Positions 35,536 through 45,844 of a DNA stretch of 64,000 nt are shown here, piece by piece. The DNA comes from Neofusicoccum parvum (lineage: Eukaryota > Ascomycota > Dothideomycetes > Botryosphaeriales > Botryosphaeriaceae), in the NCBI GenBank assembly GCA_020912385.1, contig CP087212.1, positions 186,001 to 250,000 on the forward strand, given 5' to 3'. The translations under genes and the position numbers were made by a program. Every line of letters starts with the position of its first letter. Position 1 is the stretch's first letter. A model generated the notes under the pieces. It saw only the letters and a program-made list of their open reading frames with translations. It was not told the DNA's origin and searched no databases.

Positions 35536-37338
35536 TCAAGCCTTCCGCGCAGATGCAATGTGGTTGATACCAATGTAGGAAAAAGTAAGAGCCGGGCCCA
35601 GCGTGGCTCCGGCACCAGGGTAGCGGTGGCCCATGACTGATGCTGTAGTGTTGCCGCTCGCATACAACCCCCGAATCGGCTGGCACTCCTTGTCAAGCAC
35701 GCGGCCATGCTCGTCGGTCAGCAGGCCGCCCTTGGTTCCCAGGTCTCCTGGATACAGCTTCATGGCGTAGAAGGGCGGACGTTCGATGGAGCCCAGGCAG
35801 GGGTTCGGTTTGTGTTTTGGGTCTCCCATACAACGGTCGAATGCAGAGTCTCCGCGGCCAAAGTCCTCGTCCACTCCAGTCTGAGCGAAGCCGTTGAACC
35901 GATGCAGTGTCTTCTGCAGCTCGGCTTCGTCGATGCCGGTCTGACGGGCGAGGTCCTCAATCGTGTCGGCCTTGATGAAAAGGCCTGATTTGACGCCTGC
36001 CTCGGGTGAGCAGAAAGGAGGGTTCAGAGCGAGCAGGTAGCGGCGTTGGTAGTTGGAGTCGACGATGTACCAGGTCGGAATGGCCGTGGCGACGGCATTG
36101 CGCTTGAACTGATCGCGCCCTGCGTCGACGTACGACTGGGCTTCGTTCATGAAGCGCTGTCCGCTGCCATCCACGCACACCGAGTGCGGGAGGTGGCGAT
36201 CCCACATGGCAAAGTAGGGACCCAGGCCGGGGATCATCATGGTTGGGCCCCACCAGGCATCGTCCATCAGCGCGGTTGCGGCATTGAGTCGGATGCCTGC
36301 CTGCACGGCATCGCCAGTGTCGCTCGGAGGGGCGGACGACCATTCGCAGTTGATGGGGTGAGGATGGTATTCCTCCCGCATGGCTTGGTTCTTTGCGAAC
36401 CCGCCGGCCGCAAGAACGACGCCGTGCTTCGCCTGTATGCGCACATCCTTGCCGTCGCGAGACACGACAGCGCCGGTGACTGATCCAGACGGGTCTGTCA
36501 ACAGCTCCCGGAGCGGTGTCTGCAGCCAAATGTCTGTTCTCTTCTGCTGGTTCAGGAGCATCATCTGGCCCACCAACGACATGCCAAACGTGACGGGATC
36601 CCGGCCCAGCAGCAAGTGACGGGCCCAGCGCAGTATTATCTTCATGCCGAAAGCGAAGTCGCCCAGCGAGGCCATCATGCGGGCCATGCGGCCTGCCTGG
36701 AAGGAATGCACTGGAGGAGTTGGCGGGGCGGACGGGTTCCTGTTGATGAGCTGGCGCCCCTCGCGGAGCAGCTTCAAGTCGAACACATCTCCCTCGAGCG
36801 TCCTGCCGGCCTCGAGCCCGCCGGGCACGTCGGGATGGTAGTCCGGGTAGGTGTGTCCCAGCCGCCACTTGAAGCCGATGTCTCTCAGGAACTCGGCCAT
36901 CCGGGGTGCATTTTCGAGGAAAGCGCGTCTTCGCTCCGGCGAGGATGCGGGACCGACGTCTCCGATCAGATTGTCGAGATAGCGCAGGGCGAGGCCGGGG
37001 CTGTCCTGGAATCCGTTCGGCTCCTGGAGATGGTTGTTTGGCACCCACACGCAGCCGCCGGAGTAGGCGGCGGCGCCCCCGATCTTGTCGGCCTTCTCAA
37101 CAACCAGAGGCCGCAGCCCGTGGTGGTGGCATCGCAGGGCTGCCAGCAGGCCGGCGGCGCCGGCTCCCACGACCAGGACGTCGGCGGTCTCGTCGAATGC
37201 ACCGCCAGAGCGGTGGGCTGATGCAGTCTGGGCGAAGGCGCGGCGGTGGTGAGGAAGAGGTGGCCGGGGGGCGCGGCGGCAGGCGGGTGTTGCCGGCCGC
37301 AGCAGCTGAAACCGGGCGAGAGAATGGACGGAAGGCAT
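35536..37338 (-). CDS. FAD-dependent dehydrogenase, 3-ketosteroid-delta1-dehydrogenase / fumarate-reductase flavoprotein type
   Basis: A single exon of 600 residues. The ATG at 37338 was chosen because it opens an Arg-rich, acid-free leader (MPSVHSLARFQLLRPATPAC) that looks like a mitochondrial presequence. An in-frame ATG 39 codons upstream gives a Cys-rich extension that I consider unlikely. The dinucleotide-binding motif is DVLVVGAGAAGLLAAL (residues about 53-68), followed by VVEKADKIGGAAAYSGG. Near the C-terminus are GDLGTKGGLLTDEHGRVL, GLYASGNTTASVMGHRYPGA and GATLGPALTFSYIG, characteristic of the FAD_binding_2 family in 3-oxosteroid 1-dehydrogenases. These introduce a C1-C2 double bond in ring A of steroids; the fungal substrate may differ. 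Family assignment is firm and substrate assignment is tentative. Confidence 0.88.
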   Translation of the reverse strand: MPSVHSLARFQLLRPATPACRRAPRPPLPHHRRAFAQTASAHRSGGAFDETADVLVVGAGAAGLLAALRCHHHGLRPLVVEKADKIGGAAAYSGGCVWVPNNHLQEPNGFQDSPGLALRYLDNLIGDVGPASSPERRRAFLENAPRMAEFLRDIGFKWRLGHTYPDYHPDVPGGLEAGRTLEGDVFDLKLLREGRQLINRNPSAPPTPPVHSFQAGRMARMMASLGDFAFGMKIILRWARHLLLGRDPVTFGMSLVGQMMLLNQQKRTDIWLQTPLRELLTDPSGSVTGAVVSRDGKDVRIQAKHGVVLAAGGFAKNQAMREEYHPHPINCEWSSAPPSDTGDAVQAGIRLNAATALMDDAWWGPTMMIPGLGPYFAMWDRHLPHSVCVDGSGQRFMNEAQSYVDAGRDQFKRNAVATAIPTWYIVDSNYQRRYLLALNPPFCSPEAGVKSGLFIKADTIEDLARQTGIDEAELQKTLHRFNGFAQTGVDEDFGRGDSAFDRCMGDPKHKPNPCLGSIERPPFYAMKLYPGDLGTKGGLLTDEHGRVLDKECQPIRGLYASGNTTASVMGHRYPGAGATLGPALTFSYIGINHIASARKA

Positions 37339-38590
37339 GCCCGCGGCGGCGATGCAGCATTGGCACTCGGGGCAGCCAGGGCAAGGGACAGACGCAAGGC
37401 GGCAGCGGCTGCAGGGCGGGAGATGCCTGTCGCCGCGGCTCGCAGAAATCAACACCCTTCGCCCTTCGCCCGTCGCCCGCTGGCTGCTCCCGCCTTTAGT
37501 GTCTTCTTCAGCGCTCGCTTAATAACCTCGCCGCAGCCCGATCAACCATTCCATGACGCCGGTGCTCCCGGTCCTCTCAATCTCCGCACCTCGGCTGCCC
37601 GGCTGACCCGCCGTTGATTCGTTGTTGCGCTGCGGATTGGAGCCCGCTGCGTCATCCACGGAACCTTCCGACCTGGGACGGCATTTGCCTGCGTTTCAGA
37701 TTTTGAACAACGTTTGCGGTTGACGCAAGCTGCAAGCGCCCGACGTCGTCCCGCATGGCTTTTGGCTTTCATGAACACATGGGATCCCGCATGGAGAATT
37801 GAGTGCATGTCATTCTTACCCGGAGAAATCTGCGTACATATTTACAGTCCTCGTAGCAGTGGCTCCAGCTCTTCGAAGAGAACGCTGACATCACAAGCAG
37901 CGTGCTTCACAGAGACAGAATTGACCGGATGGTTTCAATGGCTTAAAGGAGCACAGCGGAAAGTGCTGCCAGGGCTGGCTGGTGTTGCGTGCGGGCTGCG
38001 CGGTAACTTTCTATTTTAACGTCTTGAGGTAGTGAAAATTGCCCTCACCTTTTCAACCTTGCACACCAGACTTCAATCAGCAACAACTCTCCCGCAATGT
38101 CAATCATCACAACTTTTGCTGTCGGCACTGACTGGGTCACCTTCATCGGCATTATCGCGTATACTGTCGCCCAATTGGCTTGGCGCATCCGGACGAATGT
38201 TTCAACCCCCCGCAGCTAGGCGAGAGAGGAAGTACGATCTTCACTAGCCGTCAGCTGAAGCACCTCTGAGTAAGGCCACGGTTCATTTCAAAGCTCTCAA
38301 CCCTATATTACTAAGTTTTGGGCAGCTAAGGGTTGGGAGGGAACCGCGAAATGCCGAAAGATACCGAAGTCAGCTGACCAAGATTGTGCACTTCGCCCGC
38401 ATCTTCACTTCCGAATGCGCCCATAACGCTTAGCAGTCAGGCAATTGAGCCGTCCGGGATTGCGGACACAGAAAATAATATTTCTAAACCTTCCGATCAC
38501 TCCAATTCCAGCGCGATCCCGAGTTTAGGTCATTCGGCCCAGAGTGCAACCACATCAGACCTCCTGTTCCCCGTCTCTTTCAGAACCACT
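37339..38590. other. Intergenic between SnoaL-like stop and FAD dehydrogenase start
   Basis: About 1.25 kb. The first 200 bases hold the FAD-dehydrogenase promoter. Only short chance frames were found elsewhere. Confidence 0.4.
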
Positions 38591-39100
38591 CTACCCCCAC
38601 AGGGCAATCGGGTTGACGGGGTTCTCGGGCATCTCCTGTATGACATCCCAGTGCTCGACGATGCAGCTCCCGTTCATCCTCAGGATGTCCGCCACCGCCG
38701 ACGGCCGTTCCGCGTTGGCGAAGTTTACACGCGAGTAAACGAATCCATGGTTGGCGTCGAATCCGGTGATGAGAGGCTCAAACGTCGTGCCCGAAGCAAC
38801 GATTTCCTCAAATGCCGCTATGGAAATGTTGCGCCCGCTCAGGACGCTTGGGTTGTGTTGGATGTAGTCTTCGGAAACATACGTGAGGTATGCCTGTGTG
38901 GGCTTGCCCTGGTTGAAGACGAGGTCGACGAATTGCTCGAACACGAACCGCTGTTCAGCAACTGACGCAGGCCGTGGGGGACAGTAGACGGTGCTGTTGG
39001 TCTCCAGAGCCGCCGTTGGAGGGACGAACAACGTGGAGGCCGTGCTGACAGGAAAGATGCTGGCCAGGGCGCAGATAAGGGAGGTGGCGTAGGGATACAT
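38591..39100 (-). CDS. Secreted SnoaL-like (NTF2-fold) protein
   Basis: One exon of 169 residues. The start at 39100 opens a signal peptide (MYPYATSLICALASIFPVST); an in-frame ATG ten codons upstream is less likely. The body has the SnoaL-like pattern: FVDLVFNQGKPTQAYLTYVS, then DYIQHNPSVLSGR, then ITGFDANHGFVYSRVNFA, then VADILRMNGSCIVEHWDVIQ and EMPENPVNP. In SnoaL-type proteins the HNP and EHWDxxQ segments line the pocket. Secreted fungal members are common and mostly uncharacterised; polyketide-cyclase activity is known only for distant bacterial relatives. Divergent from the NmrA-like gene, with 506 bp between starts. Confidence 0.83.
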   Translation of the reverse strand: MYPYATSLICALASIFPVSTASTLFVPPTAALETNSTVYCPPRPASVAEQRFVFEQFVDLVFNQGKPTQAYLTYVSEDYIQHNPSVLSGRNISIAAFEEIVASGTTFEPLITGFDANHGFVYSRVNFANAERPSAVADILRMNGSCIVEHWDVIQEMPENPVNPIALWG

Positions 39101-39606
39101 TCTGATATCGCTTCCGAAGGAGGTCTCCAAATAGTGAGTGAAGTAGTTTGTGATATTCTGGTCTTTTTCTCTTTTCTTTTTTGTTTTTTTTTTGTTTTTG
39201 AAGGAGAAACTTGACTAGATATACATCATTGTCGGGTAGACTCGGATGAAGTCCATTCCGGAGGAATAATTGCACCTCCCTTTTGCTTCTCAATCCCTGG
39301 GCGAGCAATGGCCAGTATGCTGTCTGTTGGACAAGCAAAACTCCATCTCCAGCTGTTCGGAAGTCTCTTGATCCGTTTCCACGATCGACTAAGCCATCTG
39401 GTTCGTAAGCATTTGCTTGGTTGAACCGATGCGAGGTGCTACCACAATGCCGCGCCGGATAGGAACGGAGGTCGGAGACAGCAGTAGTTTTGATTTGAAA
39501 TCAATTGGCTGCACCATAGAATGACTTGAATATATATATGTGTCTGCAGTTCTGTCGATTCTTTCTTCACAAGTAACTTCCTCGACTGGATTGCTAGACT
39601 GCAGCC
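39101..39606. promoter_or_regulatory. Shared divergent promoter, SnoaL-like / NmrA-like genes
   Basis: 506 bases between two divergent starts. Visible elements are a T-rich run (about 39170-39200) before the SnoaL-like start, an inverted CCAAT (ATTGG, about 39503) and TATATATATG at 39531-39540 toward the NmrA-like gene. Co-regulation of the pair is inferred from the arrangement. Confidence 0.55.
39529..39539 (+). promoter_or_regulatory. TATA box of the NmrA-like gene
   Basis: An alternating A/T run (AATATATATAT) about 70 bases before the ATG at 39607, with an inverted CCAAT box about 25 bases further upstream. Confidence 0.6.
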
Positions 39607-40621
39607 ATGGCTTCTCCCATCAAAAACGTCGTCATCATCGGTGTTGGTTATCCTTCCGCAGTGTCATTCTCGGCAAAAGCTCACCTCCATGTTCCAGGCT
39701 GGAGGAAATCTGGGGCGCACCGTCTTGAAAGAATTTCTGAACTCTTCATTTGACGTCACCATTCTCAGTCGTGCTGAGAGCAAGACCGTCTTTCCGTACG
39801 TATGAGCGTTGTTCGATATTACTGATGATGGCTTATCTCATACCGCGCTTGGTAGTGACGGAACAAAGGTTGTCAAAACCGACTACTCGCCTGAGTCTCT
39901 CCGCTCTGCTTTCGCGGGAAAAGATGCCATCGTCTCCATTGTTTCAGCAGAGGGACACGAAGGACAGAAGACTGTCATTGACGCCGCCATATCAGCAGGT
40001 GTGAAGAGGTTCATTCCGTCCGATTTCGGCTCCGATACCTCCAAGGCTGAGGTCCTGGACGCGGTCCCTTTCCTGATCGAAAAGCGTAAAATTGTCGACT
40101 ATCTGCGGACCAAGGAAGACAATATTACCTGGACGGCCTTGGTCAACAGCGCATTCTTCGACTGGACGCTGAAATTCGGCATCCTCGGGCCCGACCTCGA
40201 GAAGAGACAGGCTACCATCTGGGACGATGGCGACGTGCGTTTCACCGCGACAAATCTGAACACCATTGGCAAAGCACTGGTTGCAATCCTCTCTGGCGGC
40301 AGCTACGAAAAGACGAAGAACCAGTACGTTCGCATCGCTAGCCACGTGCAGTCGCAGAACGATATCCTGGAAAGTCTCAGGCGCATCACCGGAGAGGAAT
40401 GGCCTGTAACGGCGCGACAGGATCTCGGCGCCCACATCAAGAGCACGCAAGAAAAGGTGGCTCAAGGACACACCGAGGCATCGGAGGGTTTGCTTCTCGG
40501 GATCCTCTTCGGAAAGAAGAACCTCGCCATCTATGGCCCGTTGAGGAATGAGGAACTGGGACTGCCCAGAGAGAAGCTCGATGATAGTGTCCGGGCAGTG
40601 CTTGAGGGTAGGCAGCCTTGA
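39607..40621 (+). CDS. NmrA-like / isoflavone-reductase-like NAD(P)-binding protein
   Basis: Exons 39607-39642, 39698-39795 and 39856-40621 give 299 residues. Splicing rebuilds the dinucleotide-binding motif KNVVIIGAGGNLGRTVLKEF at the N-terminus and joins SKTVFP to DGTKVVKTDYSPESL. GVKRFIPSDFGSDTSKAE is the hallmark of the NmrA-like atypical SDR group. No catalytic Tyr-x-x-x-Lys pair is evident in the usual place. Members act as NAD(P)H-dependent reductases in phenylpropanoid-type detoxification, or as redox sensors. Cytosolic. Probably co-regulated with the divergent SnoaL-like secreted protein. Confidence 0.92.
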
Positions 40622-41330
40622 GGGTCAAAGCCGACGACAAGATGCGAAGGCTTTGGAATGTCTTGATCCTGTACCTCGATTTCTATGGAATAGAACTGGT
40701 TCAAACTGACTCCGAATACCGCTTGGCATTGTACCCCACTCACCGAATGTTCCCAAGTCTCTTGGTCGAGAATAAGAGTCATCTTTAATAAGCTTATGGT
40801 GCGTGCAAGGCGCTCATGATGACCGCGATGTGCGGAGGTTCTGATTTGCCCGACATATGTCCTGACGGGTATCAAGGCCGAGTAATCTTGACCTGACATT
40901 GGTCACCATTCGCAGGCTTTTCCGAGAATCCTGAGTGTTGAGCGTCCGCACATGATCGAATCTTGAGGCACGAGAGAAGGCGTCCGCAATGCTTGCGGGG
41001 TCGTAAGCCTAACCACAACTCTGTAGCTTGTTGAAGGCTGTTTCCGATTCTGTTCACTTTTGGTTTTCTATCAGAGCCGTGCCGTTCTGATATGCTGCAT
41101 TGATGGTGGCACAGTGCCTGTTAATACGACGCCAAGAATGCGTGACTTTGGCAGATCAGCACGCCATCGACGCCGCATCCACCCGAAAGGCAACACCGAA
41201 GCCACACTCTTAGGCCGCAGAAAAGCCATGGCACTAGCATAACAGTCATAACCGTCATATCAAATTTTCTCCACCGACTCTGCAACTCAATCCGACTTTT
41301 GCCAACCGTTTGGTCAAGACACGGTCCACC
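40622..41330. other. Intergenic, promoter of the nine-exon MFS gene
   Basis: No coding potential recognised. The last 80 bases before the ATG are pyrimidine-rich. Confidence 0.4.
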
Positions 41331-43500
41331 ATGACTTCAAGATCGAGCAAGTCCTCTACGTTATCTTCGTCAAGCTCTAGATCATCTGTGCAGAAACATT
41401 CCAGCATCGATGAAAGAGCACCCCTGCTATCGTCAACAGATCATGCCATTCCGCGATCCAGCGAGGCTGATGAGGCAGCATTGTCTCCACCAACATCGCC
41501 TTCCAAAGACGATACAGCTCCAAAAGTATCGAACAGGAAGATAATCAGCATTCTAGCTGTTCTTCTTATCGGTACAGAACCCGAGCATTCATGACTCATT
41601 ATCAGCAATCCCCGAACACCAAAGCGGCTGACGCGACCCACAGGCGTTTTCCTGTCAAACACCGACCTCTCGATCGTGCTTGCTACGCATGCGCTGATCG
41701 CATCGGAATTCAATGATCTTTCTAATTCGAGCTGGATCTTTGTCAGCTTCGGACTGGCGGCAACTGCTTCACAGCCTTTGGTTAGCACCACTTCCCATAG
41801 CATTAGGCAAGACGCATACGGCTGATTCCAGGACAGATAGGAAAGCTCTCGGATATCTACGGCAGAAAGTCGATTCTGCTGATTGCATATGCACTGTTCA
41901 CAATAGGATGGTAAGCAACTCGTCGTCACAAAGGATTCGAAGAAAGTTTTGCTGACAGTACTTCGGGGATAGTGGGATTGTGTAGGCTTCTACCTTGTCC
42001 TTTTGTAGACTAGGACTAATAGCAACGTCTCTCAGAGGCATTGCGCCGTCTTTAGGTGTTGTTGTTCTCGGCCGTGTGCTCTCCGGGATTGGCTGTGCTG
42101 GTATGACTGCTCTGGTATCAATCATCATTACAGGTTGTCTCCACCCCGTCAAACGTGCTGTTCGATACCGTGTTGACTTTGGTTCCAGATCTTGTTCCTC
42201 TCAGAGACGTTGCATCCTGGCGTAGCTACGTCAACATACTTGGCACGGCGGGGAGGTGCATCGGTGGACCAGTTGGCGGCTGGTTTGCAGATACCATCGG
42301 TTGGAGATGGTGAGTTATCTTTAGTCGACTGGTGGCTATCGAACTCACATCTCTGCCAAGGACATTTCTCGTACAGGTGCCCATAATGGTGATAGGCTCA
42401 TGCCTGGCCTGGCTCCTCGTCCCGGCAAACATTTCCCGAACTGCGACCAGCGAATCCCCCAATTCCCAAGACAAACGCGCTTTCTCTCGCCTCGACATCT
42501 CCGGCTCCATCCTCTTAACAACAACGACCCTCCTGCTCATGTTTCCACTCGAGCTTGGAGGCCAGAAAATCCCGTGGTCTCACCCCCTTATCTTCATTCT
42601 CCTCGGTGCCGGCATCATCACCGGCTTCCTCTTCGTGAAGGCCGAACGCCGTGCGGTGGAGCCAGTATTCCCGCTGGAGCTGTTCAAGGAACGCGACTTC
42701 ATGATCAGCTTCATGGTCATGGCCATGCAATTGGCAGCGCAAGGCAGCATGATGTTCACCGTGCCGCTGTACTTCCAGGTCACGAGCGCGGTCAGCGCGA
42801 CGACGGCAGGTGCTCACCTGTTACCAGCCGTGCTGGGAAACACCGTCAGCCAACTGATCAGCGGGTGGTCCATTGGCAAGTTTGGCAGGTACAAGATCCA
42901 GATCACGCTGGGCACGGCATTCACCTCGATCTGCTATGTGCTCATGCTGCTACGCTGGAACGGGCATACCAATTTCTGGGAGAGCCTGTACATCATTCCT
43001 GGGTAAGCTGCGCAGTCCAATCACCCACATGAATGGGTCTCATCTAATTTCTCACAGTGGATTCGGCACCGGTGTCGCCGCATCGGCGCTCTTCATCGCA
43101 ATGACGGCTTCAGTTGCTCCGTCAATGGTGGCAATCGCTGCATCCAGCATGTATCTATCTGCAACTGTTGGTTCACTTGTTGGTCTGGCTGTAAGCGCCG
43201 CCATACTACAGACACTGGTTCATCACGGGTTGCAGGTGGCTGTGGGACCTGACGTTGAGAATCGTGACGAAATCATCCGCCGTTGCCTGCAAGATATTGA
43301 ATACGTACAAGGACTCGAAGGCAATTTGAAGGATAGTGTTATCCGGATGTATCTCAAGGGATTCGATGGAGTCTACAGTGAGTCATGAGCTACATACAAG
43401 TCGTGAACTAGCAGCTGATCTATTGACAGTAATGGCACTGGTATTGTCGATTTCTGGGACACTCTTGGGACTGTTCATCAGGGAGCGCTCATTGTCTTGA
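41331..43500 (+). CDS. MFS transporter of the DHA2/Vba type, nine exons, probably vacuolar
   Basis: Exons 41331-41571, 41644-41780, 41837-41910, 41959-41979 (21 nt), 42036-42133, 42189-42309, 42361-43002, 43058-43377 and 43430-43500; 574 residues, all in frame. The Ser-rich cytoplasmic N-terminus carries an acidic dileucine ERAPLL (vacuolar sorting type) before the first membrane segment. Signature pieces are SNTDLSIVLATHALIASEFN (segment 1), IGKLSDIYGRKSILL (loop 2-3) and VLGRVLSGIGCAGM (segment 4). GTAGRCIGGPVGGWFADTIG with WRW (segment 5 antiporter motif) follows. The pattern resembles fungal vacuolar basic-amino-acid and drug-type antiporters. The fourth intron uses a GTGTAG donor with a perfect ACTAAT branch site; it is the least certain junction. 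The cargo is inferred only. Confidence 0.85.
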
Positions 43501-44062
43501 GTCAGCACACGCAGCTATCTAAAATCCAGCGAGAGGCCCGGCCATGGAGCAATCAAGATCCTCTCTACAAGTAATCCGCCGGGGTAACGAACGAACCAGT
43601 ATAGATTGAAGCAAGAGGTGGGACTACAGACGTGGCCCCTTGACACGGCCTACAAAAGTGTTCAGAATGTTTCTTAGTAGTCCGTAGCGAAATTCTACGG
43701 AAAGTTCAATCACGAGGGAGGACCAGATTGTCTTCGCGCGTATCGGTGAGGTTGTTACGAAGTAATTTCCAACCCTACAACTGATCAGTCTTTTATGTTC
43801 TATGGATTCCCACAAACTCTACGATCCTCCAACTCCGGATCTATGGTACGTACACCGAGGCGAGAGGGATGCTTATGCGACGCCAGCCAATCAGAATTCC
43901 CGCACGCCGAACCCACCCGACGGTTCAACCCACCAAAAACGCCCGCTCAAGTTCTATCATCTACGTACCGGTATGTCCCATAGCGCATTCTCTCTTCGTT
44001 TAAAGACAATCTTCCTCTTTGCACCACCCAAATCTCTCAGGGCTCGCTGCACCGCCTCCATC
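43501..44062. other. Convergent intergenic region, MFS / UPF0643
   Basis: Both genes end toward this region. A plus-strand frame beginning at 43802 mostly runs antisense through the UPF0643 gene and is not called. Confidence 0.4.
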
Positions 44063-44833
44063 TCAGTGCTTCCAATCCTCCCACGCCCACTCGTTCGCGC
44101 CCTCCTCAACCGTCAACCGCCTCGTCTCAAACCTGATGCTCTCATACATCGTTGCCGCCGCGGCCCTCGCCTTCTTATGCCACGGGCCCTTCCCCCCCTC
44201 GGCCGCATCCTCCCTGCTATGCCAGAAACCTGCAGACTCACAATCAGCACGAAAAAAACCCCCCGGTCCAGCAAAAAGGGCACACCACTCACACGTCGCC
44301 AAATTCCTCCTCTCGGCATCCGGCACGCCGAACCAGTACTTCAGCAGCCCGCCCGCCTCGACCGCCTCCTCGTGGCTCATGGCGTCCAGCAAGCCCAGGC
44401 GCTCGCCGTCGGCCCCGTCCTTCAGCACGCTCCGGAACGCGACGACGTAGAAGGCCGAGCGCGGGAACGGCGCCGCTCCCGCGTCCGCCGCCAGCGTCCG
44501 CAGCGTCGCGAACAGCGCCGCCCAGTCGAAGGCGCGGTCGTAGGGCGCCGTGGCGTAGGCGGGCGTGGACGGGCGGAGCGTCTGCAGGGCGCGGGCGAAG
44601 AGCGCGGAGGCGGCGGGGACGCGGCGGAGGTCGAGGGTGTGCGTGGCGGAGGGGTAGGGCGAGGAGATGATGTGGTGGGGGAGGAGGTCGGAGGCGGGGA
44701 CGGTGGGGTTGTTGAGGTCGTGGGTGAGGCGGAGGCGGTCGAGGGGTTGGGGCGGGTCGTCTTGTGCTTGGGGGGTGTTGGTGGCGGCGGGGATGGCGCT
44801 GGGCGGGAGATCGACCGCGGCGGTGGGACTCAT
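44063..44833 (-). CDS. UPF0643 family protein, unknown function
   Basis: Exons 44833-44293 and 44229-44063 give 235 residues. I recognise the UPF0643 pattern: HTLDLRRVPAASALFARAL, then YATAPYDRAFDWAALFATLR, then SAFYVVAFRSVLKDGADGER, then LGLLDAMSHEEAVEAGGLLK with YWFG after it, and NLATC joined to FWHSREDA. The 63-bp intron is a multiple of three and stays open when unspliced. However, it has a GTGAGT donor and CTGCAG acceptor, and removing it gives the family sequence NLATCFWHSREDA. The family is conserved across ascomycetes including fission yeast, with no known biochemical role. The N-terminal 35 residues are Pro/Ala-rich and variable. Confidence 0.82.
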   Translation of the reverse strand: MSPTAAVDLPPSAIPAATNTPQAQDDPPQPLDRLRLTHDLNNPTVPASDLLPHHIISSPYPSATHTLDLRRVPAASALFARALQTLRPSTPAYATAPYDRAFDWAALFATLRTLAADAGAAPFPRSAFYVVAFRSVLKDGADGERLGLLDAMSHEEAVEAGGLLKYWFGVPDAERRNLATCEWCALFAGPGGFFRADCESAGFWHSREDAAEGGKGPWHKKARAAAATMYESIRFETRRLTVEEGANEWAWEDWKH

Positions 44834-45844
44834 GGCGGGGGAGTTGTTTGTCTCTGTTTGCGGGGGAGCGGGATGCGTTCGTGTCTCTCTCTCTCTGCGA
44901 GGAATTGTTGCACTGAGGGGGGAGTTCGCTGAGAGAGGCGGGTTGCTCGACGCTGCTGATGCTGTATGGACCGACACGAGCAACGAGAAAGCGCTGGTCA
45001 ATGGTCGGAAGGACGAATACAGTTCAAAGAATGTGGTTCCTGGATTTGGGTTTTATTCAGGCTTCTCGCGCGATTCGTTTGTAGGATCACGCAACATGAT
45101 GCCTTCCGGCCGCGTTATGGCTAAATACGGGAGCAGGTAGCACCACGACGCACGAGCCACTGGCTGCTGCACTGCCGAAAGGGGAATGCGCGCGTCGGGG
45201 GTGAAAAAATTCGACGGCATGTGCAGGAGGCGTCGACTGCCTATAGGGGAGCCCCACAAATTCTCCGCGCGTTGCCCGAGGCTGTGTGGTCCACGGCTGG
45301 CTCCTGCAACGCGGCATGGCGCTGAAACTTGGCTGCTGAGACGTCGCCGTGGCAGGCCGCCGTGTTGCCAATTTCCACGCTCAACGGCAGTCCACGCCGC
45401 TTCTTCTCCGCTGCGCCTTTTTTCTCTGCCGCTTGAAACCGAAGCACCTCGCATTTCTCCGGCAACATGTCCGAATGGCCACCCTCTTTGCCGCCCGAAG
45501 AAGCTCCGCTTTTAGCTGTCTCATCCCTTTCAGCCTTCACCGCACATCGCCCCGCCATTCAAATGCGCTGAACATAGTTTGTTGCACGTCTCTCAAACCT
45601 CCGAAGCTCGACACGAAGCACCCCTTGGCAGAAGCTTGTAGGACATGCGCGGGAAGAAACCCCGACGTTGATTGGATACCATCCTCCCTCCGCCTTCCTG
45701 CCCATGAACCGATAATTATCTCGCAAACCATCTCGACATCCCCGACCACGCCCCGAAGAGATACCCTATTTCAGCGTTATGCCCTCTCTTCGACCCTGTC
45801 AATCGACCCCACAGCCATCTGCTGGCTGCAACCCTTCACAATGA
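44834..45844. other. Intergenic between UPF0643 start and P450 stop
   Basis: About 1 kb, GC-rich, with overlapping frames on both strands but no recognisable product. It includes the UPF0643 promoter, with a short CT-repeat (about 44881-44896). Confidence 0.4.

Noticed and set aside
37339..37455. Upstream in-frame start for the FAD dehydrogenase (39 extra codons)
   Set aside because: The extension is Cys/Pro-rich and unlike the presequence that begins at the downstream ATG.
38384..38965. 193-codon plus-strand frame
   Set aside because: Antisense to the SnoaL-like gene, which has a signal peptide and family motifs.
43802..44932. 376-codon plus-strand frame starting MDSHKLYDPP
   Set aside because: Most of it is antisense to the UPF0643 gene and is Arg/Gly-rich; the first 57 codons alone have no recognisable family.
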